Positions 19,678 to 28,228 of a stretch of 42,727 nt of DNA are shown here, piece after piece. The position numbers and the translations under genes were made by a program. How positions within the stretch are numbered: the stretch's first letter is position 1; each line of letters begins with the position of its first letter. Source of the stretch: Prochlorococcus sp. AH-716-J09 (GTDB lineage: Bacteria > Cyanobacteriota > Cyanobacteriia > PCC-6307 > Cyanobiaceae); the NCBI GenBank assembly GCA_028408915.1, contig JAOOLS010000002.1, positions 1 through 42,727 of the forward strand. The letters are read 5' to 3'. The notes under the pieces are model-generated. The model had not been told where the DNA came from. It ran no database searches and saw nothing but the letters and a program-made list of their open reading frames with translations.

Positions 19678-19816
19678 TAATTGTGATTGAAGAGAGGATG
19701 AGTTAACTTCTTAATATATGATCTATATAGATATTAATAAACAAAAAATACCTTGCAAACTTTAATAGTAAATCTAAATCTTTTTAATTAAATCCACTAT
19801 ATTTTATTTTGCCAAA

Positions 19817-20957
19817 ATGAAAAAAGTAAAAATTCCAAAAAATAGAATCCGTAAGTTAAAAAACATTTTCTTTAGGTAAAAAATCATTCGAACTTCTAAG
19901 TTTAAATTCGCAAAATAAAAAACTTATAGACTTATGTAGTAATGATTATTTTGGATTAAGTAGGGACAAGGATTTAATAAAAGCTGCTTACGAAATAAGC
20001 TTGCTAGAAGGTATTGGTTCAGGAAGCTCTAGGTTTATTACAGGTTCAAGACCAATACATAAATTATTAGAAACAGAACTTGCTAAGTGGCTTGATCAAC
20101 AAAAAGTGTTACTTTTCCCAAGCGGATTTCAAGCAAATATAGCCGCTATCCAGACTTTAGCAAACAGAAATAGTATCGTAATAGCAGATAAATTGATCCA
20201 TAACTCTTTATTGGTTGGAGTCAAAGCTGCTCAAGCAAAAATGGTTCGATTTTCACACAATAATTTAAAAGATTTAGAAGATAAAATTATTAAATCTAAC
20301 CCTACAAAAAATTCCATTTTAGTTGTTGTTGAATCTCTTTATAGCATGGAGGGGTCAATTGCTCCGCTCAGAGAAATATCGGAAATTTGCAAAAAAAATA
20401 GTGTTCAATTATTAGTTGACGAAGCTCATGCAATTGGAATCTTGGGCCCTGAAGGCAGGGGTTTAAGTTTTAATTGTCGTTCAGATATAACTATGATTAC
20501 CGGAACTTTTGGAAAAGCATTTGGAAGCGGTGGAGCTTTTATAGCTTCCAATTCAGAAATTGGAGAATATCTTATCCAAACAAGTGGCGCATTTAGATAT
20601 ACAACCGCACTTGCGCCATCTTTAGCTGCTGGTGCGCTGGAAGGTTTAAAAAAAATTTTAGAAAATAAAGAATGGGGTAATGATTTATTATCTTCTGCGA
20701 ATGTATGGAAAGATGAAATTATTAAAAATCTAAGTTTTCCAGTTCAGGGAGATTCTCACATTTTGTCAATTATTGTTGGCCAAGAAGAGAAGGCAATTTA
20801 TCTACAAAAATATCTCGAAGAAAATGGGTTTTTAGCAATTGCGATAAGACCTCCAACTGTTCCAGTGGGGCAATCAAGAATCAGAATAACAATACGAAGA
20901 AACTTAGATTTTAATTTGCTAAAGAATTTCATTAAAGTATTAAAAGAGTTTAAATGA
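19817..20957 (+). CDS. bioF: 8-amino-7-oxononanoate synthase, with apparent frameshift
   Basis: This PLP enzyme condenses pimeloyl-ACP and alanine, the first ring-forming step of biotin synthesis. The main frame contains LIDLCSNDYFGLSRDKDLIK, GSGSSRFITGSRPIHKLLE, VDEAHAIGILGPEGRGL and the PLP-lysine region TGTFGKAFGSGGAFIA. The N-terminus MKKVKIPKNRIRKLK starts at ATG 19817 in another frame, which ends at TAA 19877. Removing one A from the A6 run 19858-19863 gives KLKTFSLGKKSFELLSL and a 379-aa protein, the usual length. The alternative in-frame TTG at 20001 would delete about 60 conserved residues. It is the first gene of the biotin operon; its stop overlaps the next start by four bases. Confidence 0.93.
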
Positions 20958-21658
20958 AACAAATTATTACTCAACATGGGTGGGGACTAAATAAATATTT
21001 CTGGGATGATTATAAAGTTGATTTTTTAAATAATAATTGGCATTGGCAAGATAATGAAAGGGGATATTTTTCGACAAATAATTATCAAGCAAAATGGATT
21101 AAAAGCGAATCTCAAAAAGAAATCAGAATGACTTTATGCCATTCATTTGGTTTTCATTTAATGCAAAAAAAAATCTTAAAAGAAGCAACTCATATTGTTC
21201 TTATAAATTCTTTTAATAATTTTCTCCCTTTAAGTAATAAGAGAAACTTTATTTTGAGGTCTCTAAAAAGAATGGAAACAAAAATCATAAAAAATGAACA
21301 TAAGGATATGTTGAAAGAATTTATAAATAGATCATTTATGCCAAATCATATGAATAATAGTTTTAAAAATATCTTTTATAAAAGTCTAGAGAGTTTAAAT
21401 AAAACTCTTCTTTTAAGTGATTTAAAACAACTTTACATCAATAGAGATTTTCCAATATTTTTAAGAAAAGATTGCAAAATTATTTTTATAAAATCAGAAA
21501 ATGATTTGATTCTTGACAACGAATCAAATAATAACTTTTTAGATTCCTTAAATAAAACACTTGATAGGAAGCCAATTTTAATTAAATTAGCTCAACAAGG
21601 TCATTGCTTGAATAATTTAAATTTATACGAGATCTTACTTAATACACTTAATGATTGA
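20954..21658 (+). CDS. bioK: Pimeloyl-ACP methyl ester esterase, BioK type
   Basis: This 234-aa alpha/beta hydrolase sits between bioF and bioC, where the demethylating esterase of the BioC-dependent pimelate route is expected. The oxyanion motif HGWG is at residues 8-11. The nucleophile elbow is CHSFG with Ser64, where the first Gly of GxSxG is replaced by Cys. The likely acid is Asp near residue 184 (IKSENDLIL) and the His is His217 (QQGHCLN). From memory, marine picocyanobacteria use a distinct esterase named BioK in place of BioH. The divergent sequence means the assignment depends strongly on context. Its ends overlap both neighbours. Confidence 0.8.
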   Translation: MKQIITQHGWGLNKYFWDDYKVDFLNNNWHWQDNERGYFSTNNYQAKWIKSESQKEIRMTLCHSFGFHLMQKKILKEATHIVLINSFNNFLPLSNKRNFILRSLKRMETKIIKNEHKDMLKEFINRSFMPNHMNNSFKNIFYKSLESLNKTLLLSDLKQLYINRDFPIFLRKDCKIIFIKSENDLILDNESNNNFLDSLNKTLDRKPILIKLAQQGHCLNNLNLYEILLNTLND

Positions 21659-22421
21659 AATGGATAGTAAGAAGTGGAATGAGAAAATAAAAAATAATTT
21701 CAATGATGCTGCATATCGGTATTTAGAGCATTCAAATATTCAGAAATTTTTTGCAAAAAAGATTGTTCAATTTATCAAAGAATTAAATCCCCAAAAAAAA
21801 GGTGAATGGATAGATCTAGGATCAGGACCAGGACTATTAGCAGATGAAATAGAAAAAAATTTTTCTTCCCAAAAAGTATCCAGAATTGATTTCAGCAAGA
21901 AAATGCTTCTTGAGAATAAATTATCTAGAAAAAAAATTTTATGGGATTTGAATAATGATTTACCTCCTGAAATAAATAACTGTTCTCTATTAACATCTAA
22001 CTTTTGCATACATTGGTTATACAACCCAGAAAAGATAATAAAAAATTGGTTTAGCAAATTAACACCTGGAGGTTTTTTAATCATTTCATATCCAACAAAA
22101 GATTGTTTTCCTGAATGGAAAGATACTTGTAAAAAAATTGATATTGAATATAGTGGTCTTAATTTCCTTTGCTCTAAAGAGTTATTAAAAGATTTCAAAT
22201 CAACTGAAATACATTATTCAGAACAGTTTAATTATCTTGAAAATTTTGAAGATATATATAAGCTTTTTAGAAGCATAAAAAATGTAGGAGCACAATCAAC
22301 AAATTGTAAACGCAAAACAGTGAAAGAGTTAAAGGAAATTCAAAAGTTTTGGCCAAAGAATTACAATAATACAGTGAACCTTTCATGGCAAATTGAGATT
22401 CAAATCATAAAGAAATTATGA
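21651..22421 (+). CDS. bioC: Malonyl-ACP O-methyltransferase
   Basis: The 256-aa SAM-dependent methyltransferase has the motif I glycine loop WIDLGSGPGLLADEIE (about residues 48-63), the acidic residue after strand 2 in RIDFSKKM, and the post-motif SNFCIHWLYNPEKI. The enzyme methylates the free carboxyl of malonyl-ACP so that fatty acid synthesis can elongate it to pimeloyl-ACP methyl ester. The start overlaps the bioK end by eight bases; a second ATG four codons in (MDSKKWNEK) is also possible. The stop overlaps the bioD start. Confidence 0.88.
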   Translation: MIEMDSKKWNEKIKNNFNDAAYRYLEHSNIQKFFAKKIVQFIKELNPQKKGEWIDLGSGPGLLADEIEKNFSSQKVSRIDFSKKMLLENKLSRKKILWDLNNDLPPEINNCSLLTSNFCIHWLYNPEKIIKNWFSKLTPGGFLIISYPTKDCFPEWKDTCKKIDIEYSGLNFLCSKELLKDFKSTEIHYSEQFNYLENFEDIYKLFRSIKNVGAQSTNCKRKTVKELKEIQKFWPKNYNNTVNLSWQIEIQIIKKL

Positions 22422-23083
22422 GTAGTCACAAAAATATTTTCAAATTTATAATTTGTGGAACAGATACTGATATTGGGAAAACTTTAATAAGCTCTTTTTT
22501 CGTTAGAGGATTAAATTCCTTTTATTGGAAGCCTATTCAAAGTGGTATTGAATCGCAAACTGATAGTCAAACTGTTGAAAAACTTTCACAAGTAAGTAAA
22601 GAGAAAATAATAAAAGAAGCTTATGTCTTTACAAAACCTCTATCTCCTCATTGGGCTGCTGAAATAGATCAAAAAACTATTAACTTTAACATGTTGAGAT
22701 TGCCAAAAGTAAAAGGCTCATTAATTGTAGAAACTGCAGGTGGGTTAATGGTTCCAATAACACGCAATTTTTTACAAATAGATCTAATAAAACAATGGAA
22801 TCTTCCGGTAATACTTGTATGTAAGAGTTCACTTGGCACTCTTAACCATACCCTACTTAGTATTGAGGCCTTAAAACAAAGAAATATTGAGATTTTAGGT
22901 TTAGTAGTCAATGGGGAACAACACCTAGATAATCCAAAAACTCTAGTTGATTTTAGTGGTATTCCTTTAATTGCTGAATTTCCTTACATCAAAAAAATGG
23001 ACTCAAATAATTTAGATATACTATGGAAAGAACTTGAAATTAAAAATAGGTTGATCTCACTTTTAAACTCAAAAATAAGTTAA
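22418..23083 (+). CDS. bioD: Dethiobiotin synthetase
   Basis: The 221-aa ATP-dependent enzyme closes the ureido ring from 7,8-diaminopelargonic acid and CO2. The P-loop reads CGTDTDIGKTLISSFFVRGL, followed by YWKPIQSGIESQTDS (substrate-contact Lys) and VETAGGLMVPITRN. It starts with the ATG overlapping the bioC stop by four bases and ends immediately before bioA. Confidence 0.95.
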   Translation: MSSHKNIFKFIICGTDTDIGKTLISSFFVRGLNSFYWKPIQSGIESQTDSQTVEKLSQVSKEKIIKEAYVFTKPLSPHWAAEIDQKTINFNMLRLPKVKGSLIVETAGGLMVPITRNFLQIDLIKQWNLPVILVCKSSLGTLNHTLLSIEALKQRNIEILGLVVNGEQHLDNPKTLVDFSGIPLIAEFPYIKKMDSNNLDILWKELEIKNRLISLLNSKIS

Positions 23084-24385
23084 ATGAAATCTTTGGATTC
23101 AAAAACTCCAAATAAAGATTGGCACCCAAATATTTGGCCACCTTTTACACAAATCAATAACAGCAAACCGCAAATAGAAGTAACTAATGGTAAAGATGCC
23201 CTCATATTTACTAAAAATCCTAAAAAAGAGCTAATAGATGCAATTAGTAGTTGGTGGGTAACTCTTCATGGTCATAGTAACGAATATATTGCGGATGCTA
23301 TTTTTAATCAATCAAAAAAACTTGAGCAAGTTATATTTGCTGATTTTTTACATCCACAGGCAAAAAAATTGGCGGAAAGACTTAGTGAATTAACAAAACT
23401 AGAAAGATTATTCTTTTCTGATAACGGTTCTACTGCAGTAGAAGTCGCTTTAAAGATTTCCTTCCAATCATGGCAAAATAGAGGAGAGACAAGAACTCAA
23501 ATAGTAGCTTTTGATGGTGCCTATCATGGCGATACTTTTGGAGCAATGGCTTTAGGTGAGAGAAATATTTTTAATGAGAATTTCGATAATCTTATGTTCC
23601 CAGTTAGGAGAGTCCCCTGGCCTTCAACTTGGATGAACGATAAAGAAGTAGAAAACAAAGAAAATGAGGCCATCCAAAAATTAGAAACTCTACTTAAAAC
23701 TCCCACAGTAGCAGTAATCCTTGAGCCACTTGTTCAAGGAGCAGGAGGAATGAATATGGTTAGGCCTCAGTTTATAAAAAAAGTTTCAGAAATTATAAAA
23801 AATAATAATTCTTTGTTAATTGCTGATGAAGTTTTGACTGGGTTTGGAAGATGTGGAAGTCTTTTTGCGTTTCAAAAGGCAAAAATTGTTCCTGATTTAG
23901 TAAGTATTTCAAAAGGCTTAACTGGTGGATTTTTACCAATGGGAATAACTTTATGTAAAGAAAAAATTTTTCAATCCTTTATTGATGATTCACCAAGAAA
24001 AACTTTTTGGCATGGACATAGTTTTACTGCTAATCCTTTAGGTTGTGCTGCGGCAAATGCTAGCCTTGATTTATTAGAAAAAGAACCACACAAATACCTT
24101 TCATTTGAAGAAAAACATTTATCTCACTTAATTAAATTTAAAAAATTACCTTATATAAAAAAAATAAGGGTATCTGGCACAATTGCTGCCTTCGATTTAG
24201 ATATTGGGAACAAAAAAGGTTATTTCAATAATATTGGGAAAGAAATAAAGAGTCTTGCAATGGAGCAAGGTTTATTTATTAGACCTCTCGGGAATGTTAT
24301 TTATCTCTTGCCACCTCTCTGTATAACCGATGATCAATTAGAAAAAAGCTACTGGATAATAAGGCAAATCTTAGAAAATCTTTAG
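23084..24385 (+). CDS. bioA: Adenosylmethionine-8-amino-7-oxononanoate aminotransferase
   Basis: This 433-aa class III PLP aminotransferase makes 7,8-diaminopelargonic acid, normally with SAM as amino donor. The N-terminus contains IWPPFTQ and ISSWWVTLHGHSNEYIADA. The cofactor motifs are FSDNGSTAVEVALK, FDGAYHGDTFGAMALG, LIADEVLTGFGRCGSLFAF and the Schiff-base Lys in SISKGLTGGFLPMG. WHGHSFTANPLGCAAANASL is also typical. It is the last gene of bioF-K-C-D-A. bioB is not in the window and must lie elsewhere. Confidence 0.96.
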   Translation: MKSLDSKTPNKDWHPNIWPPFTQINNSKPQIEVTNGKDALIFTKNPKKELIDAISSWWVTLHGHSNEYIADAIFNQSKKLEQVIFADFLHPQAKKLAERLSELTKLERLFFSDNGSTAVEVALKISFQSWQNRGETRTQIVAFDGAYHGDTFGAMALGERNIFNENFDNLMFPVRRVPWPSTWMNDKEVENKENEAIQKLETLLKTPTVAVILEPLVQGAGGMNMVRPQFIKKVSEIIKNNNSLLIADEVLTGFGRCGSLFAFQKAKIVPDLVSISKGLTGGFLPMGITLCKEKIFQSFIDDSPRKTFWHGHSFTANPLGCAAANASLDLLEKEPHKYLSFEEKHLSHLIKFKKLPYIKKIRVSGTIAAFDLDIGNKKGYFNNIGKEIKSLAMEQGLFIRPLGNVIYLLPPLCITDDQLEKSYWIIRQILENL

Positions 24386-24393
24386 ATAGAAAT

Positions 24394-24651
24394 TTAAGGT
24401 CCCTGCAGTATTGCATTTTCCACATCTTCTCTATTAATGCAATAGGAAAATAGTCTTTTAGTTTCTTGTCCTTCACTTTCCCAGATAACACTCAAATCTT
24501 CTTGTTCAAAAATAATAGTTGCATTCCAATTTGAAAGTAAAAGATACCATTTAGATGGATTATTAATATCCTTCACAGCACCTAAATTAGTTAACCACAA
24601 TTCCAATGATTGCAATGAATTTTGATTGATAGGTTTTTTAGAGGGATTCAC
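24394..24651 (-). CDS. DUF3143 family protein
   Basis: This 85-aa soluble protein (LELWLTNLGAVKDINNPSKW, YLLLSNWNATIIFEQEDLSVIW, LFSYCINREDVENAILQGP) fits the small cyanobacterial DUF3143 family, whose function I do not know. It follows the J-domain gene by 16 bases on the same strand, and I recall this pairing in other cyanobacteria. Tail-to-tail with bioA, eight bases apart. Confidence 0.75.
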   Translation of the reverse strand: MNPSKKPINQNSLQSLELWLTNLGAVKDINNPSKWYLLLSNWNATIIFEQEDLSVIWESEGQETKRLFSYCINREDVENAILQGP

Positions 24652-24667
24652 AGACTTTTAAAAAAAA

Positions 24668-25108
24668 TTATTTAATTAGCCAAAGCGGTATTGTCTCTAA
24701 TTCTTTTCCAGTAAAAGAAGCAATAAAAATTGAACAAATTAAACTTATAGAAATGATGATAATTAAAAGAAACAACGAAAACAATTCTCCATTCGAAAAA
24801 GGTCTTCTATTTCCTAATAAATTTTGATTATTAGAATCGATTACTAAATTATTTAAAACATTAGTACTATTTGTACTTCTAGAGTTTTCTTTTAGTTTGT
24901 CATCATATATTTTCCTTAAATTACTATTATTTAAATGTTCATAAGCTTCAAGAACTTCTTGAAATTTACTTTTAGCAACTTCTATTTCTAATGAAGTTGT
25001 ATCGGGATGCAACTCAATAGAAAGTTTACAAAATGCCTTTCTTAATTCATGATTGGATGCATTTTCATCTACACCTAAAATTTTGTAATAGGAAGTTTCC
25101 CCTTTCAA
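24668..25108 (-). CDS. J-domain protein with C-terminal membrane anchor
   Basis: The 146-aa protein starts with a J domain (residues 5-70: YYKILGVDENASNHELRKAF, the diagnostic HPD at 34-36, then EAYEHLNNSNLRKIYDD). It lacks the Gly/Phe-rich, zinc-finger and substrate-binding regions of DnaJ. After a polar linker there is one strong hydrophobic helix near residues 108-130 (LFSLFLLIIIISISLICSIF). It is probably a membrane-anchored co-chaperone that recruits Hsp70 to a membrane site. It is divergent from rsmG and upstream of the DUF3143 gene. Confidence 0.85.
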   Translation of the reverse strand: MKGETSYYKILGVDENASNHELRKAFCKLSIELHPDTTSLEIEVAKSKFQEVLEAYEHLNNSNLRKIYDDKLKENSRSTNSTNVLNNLVIDSNNQNLLGNRRPFSNGELFSLFLLIIIISISLICSIFIASFTGKELETIPLWLIK

Positions 25109-25197
25109 AATAATTTTTTATTAATATTGTAATTCTAATAAATTTTTACTAAATAGAATGTATTTAATGGATGGTTAAAATTCATATTTATAGCGAA

Positions 25198-25911
25198 ATG
25201 AAAAAACAAAACATCCCAGAAGAAATTCTTTCCTTAATAACTGAAGAAGAAATAAATTTATTTCAAGAGTTACAAATTAAAATTAAAGAATTAAATAATA
25301 AAACTAATCTCACAAGATTAACTGATGGGGATGATTATTGGGTATCTCAAGTTTTTGACAGCATTTGGCCATTCAAAGCTTTCACGAATATTAATTTTGA
25401 TAATAAAAAATTTTTAGATATTGGATCAGGCTGTGGCTTCCCAGGTTTAGCTTATGCCATAACTCATCCTAATTCTGAGATATACCTAATTGATTCTCTG
25501 AAAAAGAAAACAGATGCAATAAAAAATTTAGTTGAACAGATCAATTTCAAAAACAATATTCATGTAATCAATGATCGTATTGAGAACTTAGCCCACCAAT
25601 CTTCAATGAGAAATAATTTTAATATTGCAACAACTAGAGCGGTTAGTAATCCATCAACAGTTTCAGAGTATATATTACCAATGTTAAAAAAAGAAGGGTT
25701 TGGAGTTTTATATTGTGGCAAATGGACGAATGAAGAAAGCAAAAATCTAGATAAAACTTTAGAAATTTTAGAAGGTAAAATTAAAGATAAAAAAGAGATA
25801 CTATTACCAAGAGATAAAGGCACCCGAAATATAATTCTTATTCAACAAAAAAGATTATGCCCTGAAATTTACCCAAGAAAAGTTGGCAAACCTGAAAAAA
25901 ATCCATTATGA
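25198..25911 (+). CDS. rsmG: 16S rRNA (guanine-N7) methyltransferase RsmG
   Basis: This SAM-dependent enzyme methylates N7 of G527 in 16S rRNA (formerly GidB). Typical motifs are NNKTNLTRLTDGDDYWVSQV, the SAM loop FLDIGSGCGFPGLAYAI, YLIDSLKKKTDAIKNLV and TTRAVSNPSTVSEYILPMLK. I chose the inner ATG at 25198 (MKKQNIPEEI, 237 aa) because family N-termini begin about there; an in-frame ATG at 25171 would add nine residues and neither has a strong Shine-Dalgarno sequence. Tail-to-tail with the aldo/keto reductase gene. Confidence 0.93.
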   Translation: MKKQNIPEEILSLITEEEINLFQELQIKIKELNNKTNLTRLTDGDDYWVSQVFDSIWPFKAFTNINFDNKKFLDIGSGCGFPGLAYAITHPNSEIYLIDSLKKKTDAIKNLVEQINFKNNIHVINDRIENLAHQSSMRNNFNIATTRAVSNPSTVSEYILPMLKKEGFGVLYCGKWTNEESKNLDKTLEILEGKIKDKKEILLPRDKGTRNIILIQQKRLCPEIYPRKVGKPEKNPL

Positions 25912-25913
25912 AA

Positions 25914-27107
25914 TTATTTCTTTGATAATCTTTTAACATCCTTATCTCCAAACTTTTCTTTTAAATTTCTCAATTTTCTTATGACCTCTTTTGGATTTAT
26001 ATGACCTTCTAATACTTTCAATAATTGCCCTTCAGAAACATCTACATCTAGTAAATTTGCGTTGAATCCTGGGAACCAGTGGCTTCCATTACCAAGTAAT
26101 TGATATCTAGCTCTTGCATATCCTTCCATACCCAACCAATCAATTAAATTTGAAAGCCAAAGCAGAACAGGAATATTTATATTTCCCGGCGTATATTCCC
26201 AACTTGGTAAATTTCTATTCCAATTTTGATGCCACTCTAGACCTAAGCAATTAATTGATTCCTGCCTTAATTTGTTAATTATCTTAGGCACATACTTCTC
26301 AGATTCTGATAATAAAGAGACAGCTTCTAAATGCAGCGCGAAATCCGTCTCTTTTGCAATTCCCACACTTAAAGTATGGACATTTTGATTTCTTAAGCAA
26401 AAAAGATCATTAAAAACTATAGGATGAAGTGGTTTACAAAATTCCAACATTTTTCTTGAGGGAGTATGAAGATGTCCCCCTTTGTCAGTGGGACTTATTA
26501 TGAAAACCCCAAGATCATGCTTATTGGCTAAATTAATAACCTTTGTATTTTCTTGATTAATGAAATACCAATGCAAATTTACATAATCAAATAAGTTTGT
26601 TGATATGGCCTTTTCAATAAGTGAAGATTTTCCATGGGTTGAAAATCCAATAGATCCAATTAATTTTTTTTTTTGAAAATTCCTCAAAATATCAATGCAA
26701 CCTCCATCTCGAATAGCCTGATGTAAATGTTCAGCTGTATTAATACCATGTATTGCTAACAAATCAATTTTTTTAACTTGCAGTTTTTTAAAACTAGATA
26801 ATACATCTCGCTCAAAAATTTCTGGATCACTATTTGGTGGAATCTTTGTTTGAATTATGTTTGGGATTTTCTTAGTATTCTTAAAACACATCCCTAGTTG
26901 CACCTCAGAAGTTCCATAGTACTTGGCGGTTTCTACATGACTTAAGCCATATTCTGTTGCAAGATCTAATAAATTTTCTACTTTATTTTGTTCTTCATAT
27001 GAAACCTCAGAAAAATCTAATTGATCCCAACTTTTTTGAAATCTCATACCACCTAAAGATAAAACAGGAATCTTCAGATTGGTTCTACCAAATCTACGAT
27101 ATTGCAT
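25914..27107 (-). CDS. Aldo/keto reductase, COG1453-like, with cysteine-free C-terminal domain
   Basis: This 397-aa protein has an aldo/keto reductase TIM barrel at residues 1 to about 270: YRRFGRTNLKIPVLSLGGMR, the catalytic-type Tyr in HVETAKYYGTSEVQLG, KKIDLLAIHGIN, and LGVFIISPTDKGGHL. A C-terminal region of about 110 residues follows, with PGNINIPVLLWLSNLIDWLG and GYARARYQLLGNGSHWFPGF. That layout resembles the COG1453 oxidoreductases, in which this part binds [4Fe-4S] clusters, but here the cluster cysteines are missing. The substrate is unknown. It lies nine bases after a ferredoxin gene on the same strand, so a redox link is plausible. Confidence 0.85.
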   Translation of the reverse strand: MQYRRFGRTNLKIPVLSLGGMRFQKSWDQLDFSEVSYEEQNKVENLLDLATEYGLSHVETAKYYGTSEVQLGMCFKNTKKIPNIIQTKIPPNSDPEIFERDVLSSFKKLQVKKIDLLAIHGINTAEHLHQAIRDGGCIDILRNFQKKKLIGSIGFSTHGKSSLIEKAISTNLFDYVNLHWYFINQENTKVINLANKHDLGVFIISPTDKGGHLHTPSRKMLEFCKPLHPIVFNDLFCLRNQNVHTLSVGIAKETDFALHLEAVSLLSESEKYVPKIINKLRQESINCLGLEWHQNWNRNLPSWEYTPGNINIPVLLWLSNLIDWLGMEGYARARYQLLGNGSHWFPGFNANLLDVDVSEGQLLKVLEGHINPKEVIRKLRNLKEKFGDKDVKRLSKK

Positions 27108-27116
27108 CTTTTGATA

Positions 27117-27476
27117 TTAGTGCTTATTCATTCTCGGTGGCTTTCCAAATGTTTGAAACATATCCCTATCGAGACTATTCTCTAAATCATCCAATTCTTC
27201 AAATTTGACCCAATGAATACAATCAACAGGGCATGTATCTATTGCTTCTTGTATGACATCAGAACTATCTCCATCTTGCCTAATAGCTCGACTTCTACCA
27301 TGAAATTCATCAACAGTGAAAGTGTTCGAAGCGACGTGGACACAGTATTGACACCCAATACACTTAGCTTCATCTACCCATACAGCTTTTTCGGCTAACT
27401 GACCACCTAAAACAGGCTCCCACCCTGAAATCTCAATATTTTCTTCAGTATTATAAAATGGATCCGTAAAATCCAT
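27117..27476 (-). CDS. [4Fe-4S] ferredoxin
   Basis: This 119-aa protein carries one cluster motif C-x2-C-x2-C at Cys39, Cys42 and Cys45 (KCIGCQYCVHVASNTF) with the fourth ligand at Cys82 in TCPVDCIHWV. The 36-residue spacer and single cluster fit the cyanobacterial/plant-type bacterial-ferredoxin family (related to the J-domain-free part of plastid ferredoxin-like proteins). It contains an N-terminal extension of about 35 residues. The gene lies nine bases after the Ycf35 gene and directly before the aldo/keto reductase gene, so it is probably an electron carrier for this cluster. Confidence 0.92.
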   Translation of the reverse strand: MDFTDPFYNTEENIEISGWEPVLGGQLAEKAVWVDEAKCIGCQYCVHVASNTFTVDEFHGRSRAIRQDGDSSDVIQEAIDTCPVDCIHWVKFEELDDLENSLDRDMFQTFGKPPRMNKH

Positions 27477-27485
27477 ATCTTGACA

Positions 27486-27878
27486 TTAGTTTTCCCACTT
27501 GGTTAAGACCAATTCAATAGAACCATCAGTTTTATTTTTTTGTTCTACGATTTGATATCCATCTTCTTGCGATTTAGAAATAATTGTTTGGTAAGCATAC
27601 ATTTGTGTAACTTTTGAGATGAATCTTTCTACTGGAATCTCAAATTTCCATAGATCAAGGTCTGTAACTAATTCATATGCATTAGAATTATTATCCCATT
27701 TAAACCCAACTTGGGTATCACCAGGCAAAAGCATACTTATATCAACGGCAGTGAATTGACCTTTATAACCTTTTACAAACTTTTCTTCTTGATTAATACT
27801 ATAACCGAAATGATTTAAAGCCTTAATTAATGGCTCTGCTTCTTTAAGCTGGGTTTTAATCGTACTAAAATGTGACAT
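27486..27878 (-). CDS. ycf35: Ycf35 / DUF1257 family protein
   Basis: The 130-aa protein matches the Ycf35/DUF1257 family found in cyanobacteria and red-algal plastids: MSHFSTIKTQLKEAEPLIKA, LNHFGYSINQEEKFVKGYKG, VGFKWDNNSNAYELVTDLDL and a C-terminal YQTIISKSQEDGYQIVEQ. It has no membrane helix. The function is not established. The start overlaps the end of the DUF2997 gene by 14 bases, so the two are translated from one message; ferredoxin follows. Confidence 0.85.
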   Translation of the reverse strand: MSHFSTIKTQLKEAEPLIKALNHFGYSINQEEKFVKGYKGQFTAVDISMLLPGDTQVGFKWDNNSNAYELVTDLDLWKFEIPVERFISKVTQMYAYQTIISKSQEDGYQIVEQKNKTDGSIELVLTKWEN

Positions 27879-28080
27879 TAGATTCGTTATTTAATTGTGT
27901 TAAGTTTTCATTATGGTTAGAGATGAAAGCATCAGATGTTCTATTCATAACTGTTACTTTACCGAGAGCGTCTTCGAGATTTTTTGTAGCTTCATTACAT
28001 GAGTTACCTGTAAACCCCTCAACAGTCTCTTCGACTCTACCGTCTTGATGAATTTTGAATCTTAATGTTTTTTGAGGCAT
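27865..28080 (-). CDS. DUF2997 family protein
   Basis: This 71-aa protein begins MPQKTLRFKIHQDGRVEETV and contains EGFTGNSCNEATKNLEDALG, characteristic of DUF2997, a small family that travels with Ycf35/DUF1257. I chose ATG 28080; an in-frame TTG at 28089 would add three residues but lies inside a palindrome at the likely transcription start. Function is unknown. The single Cys in GNSC is a family feature. It is the first gene of a probable operon DUF2997-ycf35-ferredoxin-aldo/keto reductase. Confidence 0.8.
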   Translation of the reverse strand: MPQKTLRFKIHQDGRVEETVEGFTGNSCNEATKNLEDALGKVTVMNRTSDAFISNHNENLTQLNNESNVTF

Positions 28081-28087
28081 TAAATTC

Positions 28088-28114
28088 AAGTACTAAGTAC
28101 TTTTACTTTATATA
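28088..28114 (-). promoter_or_regulatory. -10 element and 15-bp palindrome before the DUF2997 gene
   Basis: AAGTACT-A-AGTACTT at 28088-28102 is a perfect inverted repeat around one central base. On the minus strand it is preceded by TATATA at 28114-28109, a plausible -10 element, so the palindrome would cover roughly +1 to +15. That is a classical repressor position. No known regulator is assigned to the motif. Confidence 0.4.
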
Positions 28115-28228
28115 GAATAACGAAAAATTTTTGTTTCAGTTGGTACAAGTTAATTTATTTTAATTTTTATATTGAATATCTGATAATTTAATTGATTGGA
28201 TAGCTTCTGTTGTAAAAAATTAAATTAT

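Noticed and set aside
19721-19732. Palindrome ATCTATATAGAT between the helicase gene and bioF
   Set aside because: A pure AT-type 12-mer of this kind is expected by chance in such AT-rich spacers; no link to a known biotin regulator site.
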